Source: Burkholderiaceae bacterium
Lineage (GTDB): Bacteria; Pseudomonadota; Gammaproteobacteria; Burkholderiales; Burkholderiaceae_C
DNA: 48,814 nt
Assembly (NCBI GenBank): GCA_023954035.1
Contig: JAMLIT010000029.1
Location: forward strand, 1 to 48,814
Direction of reading: 5' to 3'
Positions 10,396-19,422 of the stretch are shown one piece after another. The notes beneath the pieces were generated by a model. It saw only the letters and a program-made list of their open reading frames with translations. It had not been told where the DNA came from and did no database searches. The stretch's first letter is position 1. Each line of letters opens with the position of its first letter. A program made the position numbers and the translations under genes.

Positions 10396-10411
10396 CTGGT
10401 TAAAAATACAG
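10396..10411 (+). promoter_or_regulatory. LexA (SOS) box upstream of lexA
   Basis: CTGGTTAAAAATACAG matches the gamma/betaproteobacterial SOS consensus CTGT-N8-ACAG with one mismatch and an AT-rich spacer. It lies 44 bp before the lexA start, as expected for autoregulation, and also just upstream of the divergent asparaginase gene. Confidence 0.8.
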
Positions 10412-10454
10412 TGACTGCAATTTCATACAGCCGCGCAGCCCGCGGCGCACCTCC

Positions 10455-11129
10455 ATGTTCAACGGGCCCAAACTCACCGCCAGGCAACAGCAGATTCTCG
10501 ATCTGATTCAAAACGCCATGGCCCAAACCGGCGCTCCGCCGACCCGTGCCGAGATTGCCAAGCAGCTGGGCTTCAAGTCCGCCAACGCTGCGGAGGAACA
10601 TCTGCAAGCGCTGGCACGCAAGGGCGTCATCGAACTGGTCAGCGGCACTTCGCGCGGCATCCGGCTGCGCGGCGAAACCGTCCGCAATCTCAACGCGGCT
10701 CGGGGCACGCAATTTCATCTGCCCATTGCCAGCCTGGCGCAACTGGCCCTCCCCCTGGTGGGGCGCGTGGCCGCCGGGTCCCCCATTCTGGCGCAGGAAC
10801 ACGTGGAACAAACCTATTGTGTAGAAAGCAGCCTCTTTCAGCGCAAGCCCGACTATCTTCTGAAGGTGCGCGGCATGTCGATGCGCGACGTAGGCATCAT
10901 GGACGGTGACCTGCTGGCGGTACAGCAGACGCGGGAAGCGCGCAACGGCCAGATCATCGTCGCGCGCCTGGGCGACGATGTCACCGTCAAACGCCTACGG
11001 CGCACCGCCCGCGCCATAGAGCTGCTGCCAGAAAACCCGGACTTCCCGGTCATCGTGGTTCAACCTGGCGAACCCTTCGAGATTGAAGGTCTTGCAGTGG
11101 GCCTCATTCGCAACTCGATCATGAATTGA
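10455..11129 (+). CDS. lexA: LexA repressor
   Basis: A 224-residue SOS master repressor. Residues 1-70 form the winged helix ([38 protein letters not shown]). The self-cleavage site Ala107-Gly108 (RVAAGSP) and the catalytic dyad Ser142 (GMSMRD) and Lys179 (VTVKRLR) are all present, so it should be RecA-cleavable. A candidate operator lies at 10396-10411. At 224 residues it is longer than E. coli LexA (202), as in other Burkholderiales, because of an insertion between the domains. Confidence 0.97.
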   Translation: MFNGPKLTARQQQILDLIQNAMAQTGAPPTRAEIAKQLGFKSANAAEEHLQALARKGVIELVSGTSRGIRLRGETVRNLNAARGTQFHLPIASLAQLALPLVGRVAAGSPILAQEHVEQTYCVESSLFQRKPDYLLKVRGMSMRDVGIMDGDLLAVQQTREARNGQIIVARLGDDVTVKRLRRTARAIELLPENPDFPVIVVQPGEPFEIEGLAVGLIRNSIMN

Positions 11130-11269
11130 TCGCTTCTCCGCGTACTGCAGGTGGCGGGCGTTTGGCGGACGGAAGTTCGCCATCCCTGCGGTGCGTGCGG
11201 GTCCGGGTTCCCGGGTCCTCCGTGTTTTGAATCCTGCCTGTGTTCCACCCCTTCCCCTGGGAGCTTCAC

Positions 11270-11656
11270 ATGCAAAACCCGTTGTCACACCTCTCTCGCC
11301 TGTCCTCGTCGCTGGTCACGTTCTGTCGTTTTTTTGCCGGCAAAGCGCTGCGGGGGCCCAGCGGTTCGCCCCAGGCAGCCTTTGGCTCTGCCGCGTGCAA
11401 TGCGCAACGGACGCGCGCGGCATTCGAGCCGTGCGTGGCCAGCCCTATGCGCAGCGCTGCGCCGACCCCCGTGCATGGCGCGTCGCTGCGGCGCCCGCGA
11501 GCCGCAAGCTCCGCACGGCCAGCCGGCCAACCGCTGCGTGCGGTGCGCGTCCTGCGCCATCGCGAGGGCGCAGCCGAGCATCTGGCCATCGTCGGCCGCA
11601 TGGGCGACGTGTGCGCAGAACTCGATCGCCTCGCAGCGCGCGAGCGTCTCTGCTGA
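11270..11656 (+). CDS. Hypothetical protein with GRMxDVCAELDRLA motif
   Basis: The ATG at 11270 has GGGAG 8 bases upstream and gives 128 residues. An alternative GTG at 11240 lacks a ribosome site. The middle is low-complexity Ala/Arg/Pro. The C-terminus (LRAVRVLRHREGAAEHLAIV, then GRMGDVCAELDRLAARE) resembles short conserved proteins in Comamonadaceae whose function is unknown to me. It lies 140 bp after lexA in the same orientation; whether it is SOS-linked is open. Two overlapping frames are also open here, so the choice rests on the recognisable C-terminus. Confidence 0.6.
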   Translation: MQNPLSHLSRLSSSLVTFCRFFAGKALRGPSGSPQAAFGSAACNAQRTRAAFEPCVASPMRSAAPTPVHGASLRRPRAASSARPAGQPLRAVRVLRHREGAAEHLAIVGRMGDVCAELDRLAARERLC

Positions 11657-11717
11657 TCTTGGGCGTCTGCCGCGAAGCGTGCGCTACGCCCCCGTTCCCA
11701 AATTCTGATGGAAAACC

Positions 11718-11758
11718 GCTGCTAGCGCTTATCCTGTAAGCGTATTCAGCTATTTTTT
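11718..11758. repeat. Dispersed palindromic repeat, copy 1
   Basis: The segment begins GCTGCTAGCGCTTAT and ends AAGCGTATTCAGCTATTTTTT. AGCGCTT and AAGCG form an imperfect hairpin, flanked by AGCTATT and a T-run. The same pattern recurs at 26231, 27757 and 42513. It is intergenic, after the hypothetical gene, and could act as a terminator. Confidence 0.6.
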
Positions 11759-11879
11759 CGGGAGCAACCTGCCTATTTTTCCAGATGCGAATACCAGGTG
11801 GGGGTGGCGCAGTTGCGGGCCTGCGGCCGGCGCTTGGGTCGAGGGCCAGCGGCGCTGGCGTGCAAGGCACAATCGGACC

Positions 11880-12887
11880 ATGAACATCGTGATTCTTGAC
11901 GACTACCAGGATGCAGTTCGCAAGCTCCACTGCGCCGAACGCTTGGAGGCCCACACGGCCAAGGTCTATACCAACACGGTCAAAGGCATTGGACAGTTGT
12001 CGGTGCGGCTGAAGGACGCAGACATCATTGTTTTGGTGCGGGAGCGCACACACATGACGCGGCAACTCATTGAGAAGCTCCCGCGCCTGAAAATGATTTC
12101 TCAAACCGGGAAGATTGGCGAGCACGTCGACGTTGCTGCCTGCACCGAGCGAGGCATTGCCATTGCCGAGGGGGTAGGTTCGCCCGTGGCGCCCGCGGAA
12201 CTGACCTGGGCCTTGGTACTGGCAGCCATGCGGCGACTGCCGCAATATATTTCCAATCTCAAGCATGGCGCGTGGCAGCAGGCGGGCCTCAAGGCGGCGT
12301 CCATGCCCGCCAATTTTGGGATTGGCAGCGTGCTGCGCGGCAAAACGCTGGGTATCTGGGGCTACGGGCGCATTGGCCAGATCGTGGCCGGCTATGGCCG
12401 TGCTTTTGGCATGAACGTGCACATTTGGGGCAGCGAATCTTCGCGTGCACAGGCGCTCTCCGATGGCTATCAGGCCGCGGTGACACAGCAGGACTTTTTC
12501 GAGCAGTGCGACGTGATTTCCCTGCATTTGCGACTCACCCCGCAAACCAAGGGCCTCATTACGCTGGAGACGCTGTCCTGCATGAAACCCACCTCGCTGC
12601 TGGTCAACACTTCGCGCGCCGAGCTGATCGAGCCCGACGCCCTGCTCGCAGGCCTCAACCGCGGCCGCCCTGGCATGGCGGCCATCGACGTGTTCGAGAG
12701 CGAACCCATTCTTCAGGGGCACGCCTTGCTGCGCCTGGAAAACTGCATCTGTACGCCGCACATTGGCTACGTGGAGCAGGACAGCTATGAGCTGTACTTC
12801 AGTTCCGCGTTCGACAACGTGCTGAACTTCATGCGCGGCACACCGACCAACATCGTCAATCCCGGCGCGCTGCAGGTGCGCCGCTGA
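11880..12887 (+). CDS. D-isomer-specific 2-hydroxyacid dehydrogenase family protein
   Basis: A 335-residue NAD(P)-dependent dehydrogenase. The Rossmann motif GYGRIG is at residues 161-166. The three catalytic residues typical of the family are visible: Arg246 (NTSRAELIE), Glu275 (DVFESEP) and His294 (CTPHIGY). The substrate is not deducible; the sequence resembles the phosphoglycerate dehydrogenase-like group, but no serine biosynthesis gene is nearby. It stands alone, with a terminator for the convergent neighbour 30 bp downstream. Confidence 0.92.
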   Translation: MNIVILDDYQDAVRKLHCAERLEAHTAKVYTNTVKGIGQLSVRLKDADIIVLVRERTHMTRQLIEKLPRLKMISQTGKIGEHVDVAACTERGIAIAEGVGSPVAPAELTWALVLAAMRRLPQYISNLKHGAWQQAGLKAASMPANFGIGSVLRGKTLGIWGYGRIGQIVAGYGRAFGMNVHIWGSESSRAQALSDGYQAAVTQQDFFEQCDVISLHLRLTPQTKGLITLETLSCMKPTSLLVNTSRAELIEPDALLAGLNRGRPGMAAIDVFESEPILQGHALLRLENCICTPHIGYVEQDSYELYFSSAFDNVLNFMRGTPTNIVNPGALQVRR

Positions 12888-12912
12888 GCGCGGACGACGC
12901 GGACCAGAACGC

Positions 12913-12939
12913 AAAAAGGGGCTTCCCGAAGGAAGCCCC
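12913..12939 (-). terminator. Terminator of the amino-acid binding protein gene
   Basis: Perfect 9-bp stem GGGGCTTCC (12918-12926) and GGAAGCCCC (12931-12939), loop CGAA, preceded on the + strand by AAAAA, which is the U-tract when read leftwards. It terminates the minus-strand gene at 12983. Confidence 0.88.
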
Positions 12940-12982
12940 TGTGCAGTGGCCCAGGCTCCGGAGAGCCTGAATCGAGCGCTGC

Positions 12983-14113
12983 TTAGTTCAATGGCACTTT
13001 CTTGCCATCGATGTAGTGGTACAGCGTGATGGCAGGGTTCTTCATTTCGCCAGTGGGTTCAAAAGCGATCGTGGAAGTCACACCCTTGAAGTTCGACTTG
13101 GCCAGTTCGTTCACATAGACCTTGGGGTCGACGGAGTTGGCACGCTTCATAGCGTCCACCAGCAGCATGGTCGCGTCGTAGGTATAGGGGCTGTAGACCT
13201 GGAACTGGCCTGGGTACTTGGCGTCGTAACGCTCTTTCCATGCCTTGCCGCCCGGCATCTTGGCCAGCGAGGAACCGCCTTCCGCACAAATCACGTTCGA
13301 CAGTGTCTTGGCGCCGGCTGCGAGTTTGGCAATTTCGCTGGTGCAAACGCCATCGCCGCCGAAGTACTTGACGTTGGCCATGCCAAGCTGCTCCATCTGG
13401 CGCAGCATGGGGCCGGCCTGGGGATCCATGCCGCCAAAGAAAATGGCGTCCGGATTCTTGGACTTGATGGAGGTCAAAATAGCCATGAAGTCCGTGGCCT
13501 TGTCGGTGGTGAACTGCTGATCCACCTGATTCATGCCCAGTTCTTTGGCCACCTTGGCGAATACGTCGGCCACGCCTTGGCCGTAGGCCGTGCGGTCATC
13601 GATGACAGCGAACGACTTGAGCTTGAGGTTGTCGTGCGCATAGTGCGCCAGGCCCGCGCCCAGGGCCAGATCATTGGCAATGATGCGGAAGGTGGTTTTG
13701 TAGCCAGGCTTGGTCAGCGCGGGGTTGGTGGCCGCGCCGGTCACCATCGGAATGCCGCACTTGTTGTACACGGTGGAAGCAGGAATCGTGGTGCCCGAAT
13801 TCAAGTGACCGACGACGCCGGCAACTTTGGAGTCGCACAACTTTTGTGCAGCGGCCGTGCCTTGCTTGGGATCCGATGCGTCGTCTTCCGCCTGCAATTC
13901 GAATTTGATCTTCTTTCCGCCAATCGTCACGCCCTGGGCGTTCAGGTCCTCGATGGCCATGCGGGCGCCATTTTCGTTGTCCTTGCCGTAATGGGCCTGC
14001 GCACCCGAAACCGGGGCGACGTGACCAATCTTGACCACTTGCTCCTGGGCCAGTGCCATGCCGGCCACAGCGGCAAAGGCTGCGGCTACGGTCAGTTTCA
14101 ACTTCAATTGCAT
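12983..14113 (-). CDS. Branched-chain amino acid ABC transporter substrate-binding protein
   Basis: A 376-residue periplasmic binding protein of the LivJ/LivK family. A signal peptide (residues 1-22, ending GMALA) is followed by VVKIGHVAPVSGAQAHYGKDNENGA-type family sequence with conserved DDASDPKQGTAAAQ and GVVGHLNSGTT. It should deliver Leu/Ile/Val or similar amino acids to a permease encoded elsewhere; no permease gene is adjacent. The ATG at 14113 was chosen because it begins the signal peptide and has GGAGATCT before it; an earlier in-frame ATG at 14149 does not. A strong terminator follows the gene. Confidence 0.93.
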   Translation of the reverse strand: MQLKLKLTVAAAFAAVAGMALAQEQVVKIGHVAPVSGAQAHYGKDNENGARMAIEDLNAQGVTIGGKKIKFELQAEDDASDPKQGTAAAQKLCDSKVAGVVGHLNSGTTIPASTVYNKCGIPMVTGAATNPALTKPGYKTTFRIIANDLALGAGLAHYAHDNLKLKSFAVIDDRTAYGQGVADVFAKVAKELGMNQVDQQFTTDKATDFMAILTSIKSKNPDAIFFGGMDPQAGPMLRQMEQLGMANVKYFGGDGVCTSEIAKLAAGAKTLSNVICAEGGSSLAKMPGGKAWKERYDAKYPGQFQVYSPYTYDATMLLVDAMKRANSVDPKVYVNELAKSNFKGVTSTIAFEPTGEMKNPAITLYHYIDGKKVPLN

Positions 14114-14177
14114 AGAGATCTCCAGTAAAGATAAAACGCTGAGCATCATTTTTTTGTCTCAACGCGGCGGAAGATAG

Positions 14178-14196
14178 CGCAATTTTTCAAATTGCG
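14178..14196. repeat. Short perfect inverted repeat
   Basis: CGCAATTT (14178-14185) and AAATTGCG (14189-14196) around TTC. It lies between the start of the binding-protein gene and the end of the holC operon, so it may be an operator for the first or a weak terminator for the second. Confidence 0.45.
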
Positions 14197-14264
14197 GCAT
14201 TAGGGAACACGCGCAATCAGTGCAAGACGCAGCAGAAAAGCGTCACTTATGGAGCCCCCGCAAG

Positions 14265-14786
14265 CTATTGATTTGGCTTGAATGCCAGTTCCTGCGCGAC
14301 CGCCTCGTAGACCGCGTCGCGAACCACCGATTCGACCTCCTCGCGCAGCCTGGGCAGCATGGATCGCGTCTGTTCCTGCACCACCGAGGCAATCGTCTCG
14401 CGCAGGCGGTGGTCCAACGAAACGTCGACCCGCTGCATGACCCGGTGCACCAGGAGTTCCTCGAATTCGTCGTCAAGCAGCTCGCGCACTGGCGTGGGGT
14501 TAGCCGTCGTCACGCGGGCGCGCGCCGGGACCATTTGCGCCTGCTGCGTGATCGGCATCACCCCGAGCGGGCTCGCCAACGGCGGGGGCGCCGCTGCGCC
14601 GGCAGAGTCGCGCTTGTTCGTCAAGGGCGAAAAACTGTGCGTGGGTGGGGCCGGCGCTTCGACGCGCTCCTTCGGGGCAGAGGGCTGCGGCCTTGGCGCA
14701 TCCCGCTGCGGCGCTTCCCGGTCCGTCTGGACCACTTCGGTCAAGGTGGGGACGAATCGCGGCGGTATCCGCGGCGTGGTGGCCAT
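14265..14786 (-). CDS. Hypothetical protein, last gene of the pepA-holC group
   Basis: A 173-residue protein with two parts. Residues 1-95 are Pro/Ala-rich and probably disordered; residues 97-173 are acidic and helical, with a DDEFEELLVHRVMQRV segment then two similar amphipathic helices (LRETIASVVQEQ and LREEVESVVRDAVYEAV). I do not recognise a function; a protein of this kind commonly follows holC in Burkholderiales. The ATG at 14786 overlaps the holC stop (TGATG), which implies coupled translation and decides the start over a TTG three bases upstream. Confidence 0.7.
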   Translation of the reverse strand: MATTPRIPPRFVPTLTEVVQTDREAPQRDAPRPQPSAPKERVEAPAPPTHSFSPLTNKRDSAGAAAPPPLASPLGVMPITQQAQMVPARARVTTANPTPVRELLDDEFEELLVHRVMQRVDVSLDHRLRETIASVVQEQTRSMLPRLREEVESVVRDAVYEAVAQELAFKPNQ

Positions 14787-15220
14787 CAATCTTTCCTTGC
14801 CACCAGATCGTGGCGATCCAGGGCGTAGCCGCGTTGCTGGTAGTGCTTCCAGCGCTGGCGCGCAGCGGCGCGGTCCTCGGCGTCGGCGGCACTGACGACT
14901 TCGATCAGGCGGTCAAAGCGTCCAAAGCCTTCGGGCACGTCCGGACCGAGGTTGAGAAGCACCTCGTGGTGCGCCGCAAGTTGCGCATCGTGCGTGAGCA
15001 GGATGGGCGATGCTTCGACGCACTCCGCGGCGTCGCCAACCCGGCAGTGTGCGACGAAATCGTGCGGCGACATGTTCCAGAGCATGGCGTCCACGGTCTC
15101 CAGCACGGCGGGGCCGGCCTGAATGACCAGCCGCCGATCCTGGCGCAACAATTTGCGCGCGACCCGGCAAGCGTGGACGAGCTTGTCGGGCGCGTTGAAG
15201 TGAAATGCGATTTCGGTCAT
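14786..15220 (-). CDS. holC: DNA polymerase III chi subunit
   Basis: A 144-residue protein of the HolC family, which links the clamp loader to SSB at the replication fork. The N-terminus (TEIAFHFNAPDKLVHACRVARK) and the segments VDAMLWNMSPHDFVAHC and PILLTHD are characteristic. Its ATG overlaps the pepA stop by four bases (ATGA at 15217-15220); the pepA-holC adjacency is conserved across proteobacteria and supports the call. Confidence 0.9.
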   Translation of the reverse strand: MTEIAFHFNAPDKLVHACRVARKLLRQDRRLVIQAGPAVLETVDAMLWNMSPHDFVAHCRVGDAAECVEASPILLTHDAQLAAHHEVLLNLGPDVPEGFGRFDRLIEVVSAADAEDRAAARQRWKHYQQRGYALDRHDLVARKD

Positions 15221-16740
15221 GGGAGTGCGCGCGGCGCACGACTCTTGCGCTGCGCCCCTTTGCCACGCGCGGGCGCCTTGGCATCGGGCGCCTTAGCATG
15301 GGCCTCGGCCCGGGCCAGGAGCCAATGCGTCAGCAAGGCCACGGGGCGGCCCGTGGCCCCCTTGGCTGCGCCGCCCTTCCAGGCGGTGCCGGCAATGTCC
15401 AGGTGCGCCCAAGGCAGATCGCCGACAAAAGCCTGGAGAAATTTGGCCGCGGTGACGGACCCTGCCGGGCGTCCGCCAACGTTGCCCAGGTCGGCGAAAG
15501 GGCTTTTGAGTCCTTCGGCGTATTCCTCATCCAGTGGCATGCGCCATGCGAGGTCGCCGGAGGCTTCGCCAGCGGCCATCAGCCCCTCCCCCAGGGCGTC
15601 GTCCGAGGCAAACAATCCTGAGCGCACGCCGCCCAGCGCAATGACGCAGGCGCCGGTCAGCGTGGCCACATCGACCACAGCCTCGGGCTTGTGGCGCTGA
15701 CAGTAGCTCAACGCGTCGCACAAGACCAGGCGACCCTCGGCGTCGGTGTTGAGCACCTCAATGGTCTGCCCACTCATGCTCGTCACCACGTCGCCCGGCT
15801 TGACGGCACGACCATCGGGCATGTTTTCGCACGCCGGAATCAGACCGACGACGTTGATTGCAGGCTGCAACTGCGCCAGCGCGCGGAATACCCCGAGCAC
15901 GCTGGCAGCGCCGCACATGTCGAACTTCATCTCGTCCATTTCCGCAGCCGGCTTGATCGAAATCCCGCCGGTATCGAAGGTGATGCCCTTGCCCACCAGC
16001 ACCAGCGGCGCCAGCCCCCGCGCTGCGCCGCTATAACGCAGCTCGATGAAACGCAGCGGCTCCGCCGAACCCCGAGCCACAGCCAGAAACGCGCCCATGC
16101 CCAGGCGCTCGACTTCGGCGGGACCCATCACCTTGCACTGGACATTGGGATGCTTGGCCAGCGCCTTGGCAGCCGCGGCGAGCATGCTGGGCGTGGCGTG
16201 GTTGGCAGGCCGGTTGCCCCATTCGCGCGCCAATTCCACGCCCAGGGCGATTGCCTGGCCGGTTTCGAACCCCTGCTCGACCTCCTTGGGCTCGGGCACG
16301 CCGATGACCACCCGGGTAAGCTGAGACGCTTCTGCCTTGGGCTTGGTCAGCGTGTAGACGTAGCGCCCCTGGGCCACAGCCTGCACGGCCGCGGACACTG
16401 CCTCGGGCGTCGCCTGCCAGGCCAGGCAGACGACGGCACGCTTGACGCCAGGCGCGCGCCACGCGGGCGCGATGCCAGCGAGCGCCTGGCGCACGGCCCG
16501 CGCATCGCCCGAACCCGCGCCAACGAGCAGCAGGCGCCGCGCGGCAACGCCGGGGGCGCGGTACAAGGCCAAGGATTTGCCTGGCTTGGCTTGAAGGTCC
16601 TTTTCCTTGAGTGCCTGGGCGATCAAGCGCGACAGCGGGTCGCCGCCCGCGGCGAAATCGTCGCCCACGAGGACCACCAGTTGGTCGCACTTTTCTGCAG
16701 CAGCCAAGCGCACATCCAGCGTTTTGAGATCAAAGTTCAT
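15217..16740 (-). CDS. pepA: Leucyl aminopeptidase
   Basis: A 507-residue M17 metallopeptidase that removes N-terminal residues from peptides in the cytoplasm; in E. coli PepA also binds DNA in Xer recombination. Metal and catalytic residues are seen in LVGKGITFDTGGISIKP (first Lys and Asp) and the family signature NTDAEGRLVL. The ATG at 16740 starts the conserved N-terminus MNFDLKTLDV; an upstream extension has no support. It is divergent from lptF with only 23 bp between the starts, so the two promoters must overlap neighbouring coding DNA. Confidence 0.95.
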   Translation of the reverse strand: MNFDLKTLDVRLAAAEKCDQLVVLVGDDFAAGGDPLSRLIAQALKEKDLQAKPGKSLALYRAPGVAARRLLLVGAGSGDARAVRQALAGIAPAWRAPGVKRAVVCLAWQATPEAVSAAVQAVAQGRYVYTLTKPKAEASQLTRVVIGVPEPKEVEQGFETGQAIALGVELAREWGNRPANHATPSMLAAAAKALAKHPNVQCKVMGPAEVERLGMGAFLAVARGSAEPLRFIELRYSGAARGLAPLVLVGKGITFDTGGISIKPAAEMDEMKFDMCGAASVLGVFRALAQLQPAINVVGLIPACENMPDGRAVKPGDVVTSMSGQTIEVLNTDAEGRLVLCDALSYCQRHKPEAVVDVATLTGACVIALGGVRSGLFASDDALGEGLMAAGEASGDLAWRMPLDEEYAEGLKSPFADLGNVGGRPAGSVTAAKFLQAFVGDLPWAHLDIAGTAWKGGAAKGATGRPVALLTHWLLARAEAHAKAPDAKAPARGKGAQRKSRAPRALP

Positions 16741-16763
16741 AATTGCCTTTTTCCTTCGCTTCC

Positions 16764-17858
16764 ATGTTATTCGATTCATCTCTGCGCAAGGAGCTGGGCC
16801 GCAGCTTCGGCGCGACGCTCGTGGTTTTGGTGACGGTCGTCATGACCATGATGCTCATTCGCACGTTGGGCCAGGCCTCGCGTGGCAACGTCAGCCCCTC
16901 GGATGTGATGCTCGTCATGGGCTACACGGTGCTGGGTCAGTTGCCTACGATCCTGAGCTTGAGCCTCTTCGTTGCCACCGTCGGCAGCCTCTCGCGCATG
17001 TACCGCGACAGCGAGATGGTGATCTGGTTTTCCAGTGGCAAGGGCCTGGCCAGCCTGTTGCCCTCGCTGCTGCGTTTCGCCTGGCCGGTCTGGCTGGTGG
17101 TGGCGGTGCTGTCGCTGCTGGTCTGGCCCTGGGCCAACCAGCAGATAGTGCAACTGCGCGCGCAGTACGAGCAGCGCGGCGACGTCGACCGCGTCGCGCC
17201 GGGCGAGTTTCAGGAATCGGCCAGCGGAAAACGGGTGTTCTTCATCGACAAGGACAGCCCCGAACCCAATTCGGCGAGCAATGTGTTCATCGCAGCCAAC
17301 GAGCACGATGGGCAGGCCATCACCTCGGCGCGCAGTGCCCGCATCGAAATGCGGGGCGCCGATCGGTTCGCGCTGCTGAGCAACGGCCAGCGCCTCGAAA
17401 CCACCGCCGGCAAGCCCGAACTCAAGCTGAGCGAATTCGAGTTGTATGGAACCCGCGTGGGCTCGGTGCGGACCGATTTTGGAACCGGTGGCGCTGCCAA
17501 GACGCGCAGCACGCGCGAGCTGCTGGCGCAACCGGCCTTGCCTTATCAGGCGGAACTGGCCTGGCGCATTGGACTGGCCTTCACGGCATTCAACCTGGTG
17601 GTTCTGGGACTCGCGCTGGCCAGCGTCAATCCGCGTGCCAGCCGCAGCGGCAATCTGCTTTTTTCCCTGTTTGCCTTTATCGTGTACTACAACTTCATGA
17701 CGCTGGGCCAAAGCTGGGTGGGCTCGGGGCGCTTCGGGCTGGGCCCCTACATGGGACTTCTGCACGGCGGAGTTCTGCTGTTCGCGCTGGCGCTCATTGG
17801 CATTCGGCATAACCGCTGGGCCGTCTCCAGCCTCTGGCGCGGCCGGGGGACGGCATGA
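16764..17858 (+). CDS. lptF: LPS export ABC permease LptF
   Basis: A 364-residue inner-membrane protein of the YjgP/YjgQ family. Membrane helices lie at about residues 15-35, 50-75 and 95-120, then a periplasmic beta-jellyroll-like domain (about 125-265), then three helices at the C-terminus. With LptG and LptB it extracts LPS from the inner membrane. The start MLFDSSLRKEL at 16764 gives the standard N-terminus. The stop overlaps the lptG start by four bases (ATGA), showing coupling. Confidence 0.95.
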   Translation: MLFDSSLRKELGRSFGATLVVLVTVVMTMMLIRTLGQASRGNVSPSDVMLVMGYTVLGQLPTILSLSLFVATVGSLSRMYRDSEMVIWFSSGKGLASLLPSLLRFAWPVWLVVAVLSLLVWPWANQQIVQLRAQYEQRGDVDRVAPGEFQESASGKRVFFIDKDSPEPNSASNVFIAANEHDGQAITSARSARIEMRGADRFALLSNGQRLETTAGKPELKLSEFELYGTRVGSVRTDFGTGGAAKTRSTRELLAQPALPYQAELAWRIGLAFTAFNLVVLGLALASVNPRASRSGNLLFSLFAFIVYYNFMTLGQSWVGSGRFGLGPYMGLLHGGVLLFALALIGIRHNRWAVSSLWRGRGTA

Positions 17859-18964
17859 GGACCATTCGCTGGATGGTCTACCGCGAAGTGCTCGCGGCCA
17901 TCGTGCTCGTCACACTCGGTTTTCTGGCGCTGTTTTTCTTTTTCGACCTGATCGACGAGCTGCGCTCCGTAGGCCAATCTGCGGAACTCTATCCTGTATC
18001 CCAGGCCGTGCTGTATGTGCTGCTGGGAATCCCCAGCCATTTGTACGAACTGCTGCCTATCACCGTGCTGATCGGCACCATTTTCGTCATGGCCCGGTTT
18101 GCGCAAAGCTCCGAATTCACCATTTTGCGCACCAGCGGTCTGGGGCCCGGCCGCGCGCTGTCCATGCTGTTGTTGCTGGGCTGCGCTTTTGTCGCCCTCA
18201 CGTTTGCGTTGGGCGACTACGTCGCTCCGGCGAGCGAGCGGGCGGCCCAGGTGCTCAAGTCCCGGGGTCTGGCGCGGTTGACCAGCGGCGGGACCGGCGC
18301 CTGGCTCAAGGAGCGCCAGGCAGACGATTCTGTCGCCGTCAATGTGCGCACGATCCGCTCCGACGGACTGATGGAGGAAGTCCGCATCTTCCGCTTTGAC
18401 GCCAACGGCCGGCTGTCGTCACAAACGCTGGCGCAGACGGCCCGGGTTGCGCCCCAGGGCGGCGCCTGGGTGCTCGAATCCGTGCGCAGCAGCCGCTTCG
18501 TGCGCGACGCTGCTGGCGAAACGGTGCGCGCCGAGCGCCTGGAACTTGCCCAGTGGCAGTGGCCCACGGCAATTTCGGCCGACATGGTTTCGGCGGCTGT
18601 CCTCAAACCCGACCGCATGGCGACCATCGATCTGTTTCAGTACGTTCGCCACCTGCAAGCCAACGGCCAATCGGCCCAGCGCTACGAGATCGAATTCTGG
18701 CGCAAGGTGTTCTATCCACTGAGTTGTCTGGTCATGGTCGTCTTGGCGCTGCCCTTTGCCTACATGCACTTTCGCGCCGGTTCGACCACCGGTTACGTGT
18801 TTGGCGGCGTGATGGCCGGCATCAGCTTCTTCTTGCTCAACAACGTCTTTGGCTTTGCCGGCAACCTGCAGCAGTGGTCGCCCTGGCTGACCGCGGCCGC
18901 GCCGGGGCTGATCTATACCTTTGCATCACTGGCCGCCTTTGGCTGGCTGGTGCTCAGGCGCTGA
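17855..18964 (+). CDS. lptG: LPS export ABC permease LptG
   Basis: A 369-residue partner of LptF with the same architecture: N-terminal helices (about residues 10-30, 50-80 and 100-120), a periplasmic domain, and C-terminal helices that include the FYPLSCLVMVVLALPFAY segment. The N-terminal MRTIRWMVYREVL is typical. It is translated in overlap with lptF. The ATPase LptB and the bridge protein LptC are not in this window. Confidence 0.95.
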   Translation: MRTIRWMVYREVLAAIVLVTLGFLALFFFFDLIDELRSVGQSAELYPVSQAVLYVLLGIPSHLYELLPITVLIGTIFVMARFAQSSEFTILRTSGLGPGRALSMLLLLGCAFVALTFALGDYVAPASERAAQVLKSRGLARLTSGGTGAWLKERQADDSVAVNVRTIRSDGLMEEVRIFRFDANGRLSSQTLAQTARVAPQGGAWVLESVRSSRFVRDAAGETVRAERLELAQWQWPTAISADMVSAAVLKPDRMATIDLFQYVRHLQANGQSAQRYEIEFWRKVFYPLSCLVMVVLALPFAYMHFRAGSTTGYVFGGVMAGISFFLLNNVFGFAGNLQQWSPWLTAAAPGLIYTFASLAAFGWLVLRR

Positions 18965-18978
18965 CAAGGAGGGCGGCC

Positions 18979-19359
18979 ATGGCCAGTCGCTCGGGCATCA
19001 TCCTGTTCGCGCACGGCTCGCGCGATCCGCTCTGGCGTGCCCCAATCGAAGCCGTGCAGAGCCAGATTGAGCGCCAGCATCCCGGGGCGCAGGTGCGCTG
19101 CGCCTACCTTGAACTCTGCGCGCCCGACCTGTACCAGGCCACGCAATCGCTGCATGCGGCCGGCGTGCGCCGCATTTCCATCGTTCCCATGTTCCTCGGA
19201 ACCGGGCGCCATGCGCGCGAAGACCTGCCTGGACTGGTCACCCAACTGCGCCAGATGCATCCGGATCTGGAGATTGCCGTGCAGCAGGCCATTGGCGAGG
19301 ATGCGCGCATGACGGCGTTGATGGCGCAGATTGCCATCGGTTCAGGGGCTGGACGGTAA
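18979..19359 (+). CDS. cbiX: Sirohydrochlorin chelatase (CbiX family)
   Basis: A 126-residue single-domain chelatase (CbiX-S/SirB type). The metal-binding histidines are His12 in LFAHGSRDPLW and His78 in MFLGTGRHAREDLP. It inserts cobalt or iron (nickel is also possible) into sirohydrochlorin for cobalamin or siroheme. The ATG at 18979 follows AAGGAGGG, a strong ribosome site, 14 bp after lptG. Its neighbour CysB controls sulfate assimilation, which needs siroheme for sulfite reductase, so an iron-inserting role is plausible but inferred. Confidence 0.88.
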   Translation: MASRSGIILFAHGSRDPLWRAPIEAVQSQIERQHPGAQVRCAYLELCAPDLYQATQSLHAAGVRRISIVPMFLGTGRHAREDLPGLVTQLRQMHPDLEIAVQQAIGEDARMTALMAQIAIGSGAGR

Positions 19360-19422
19360 GAGCGCAAGCGTCTGCAGCAATTGCGTATCGCATAATGATG
19401 CGATTCTTTAGCTTCGATTCGC

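Noticed and set aside
11445-12914. A 489-codon minus frame covering the dehydrogenase gene
   Set aside because: Antisense to the 2-hydroxyacid dehydrogenase with intact catalytic motifs; no recognisable domain.
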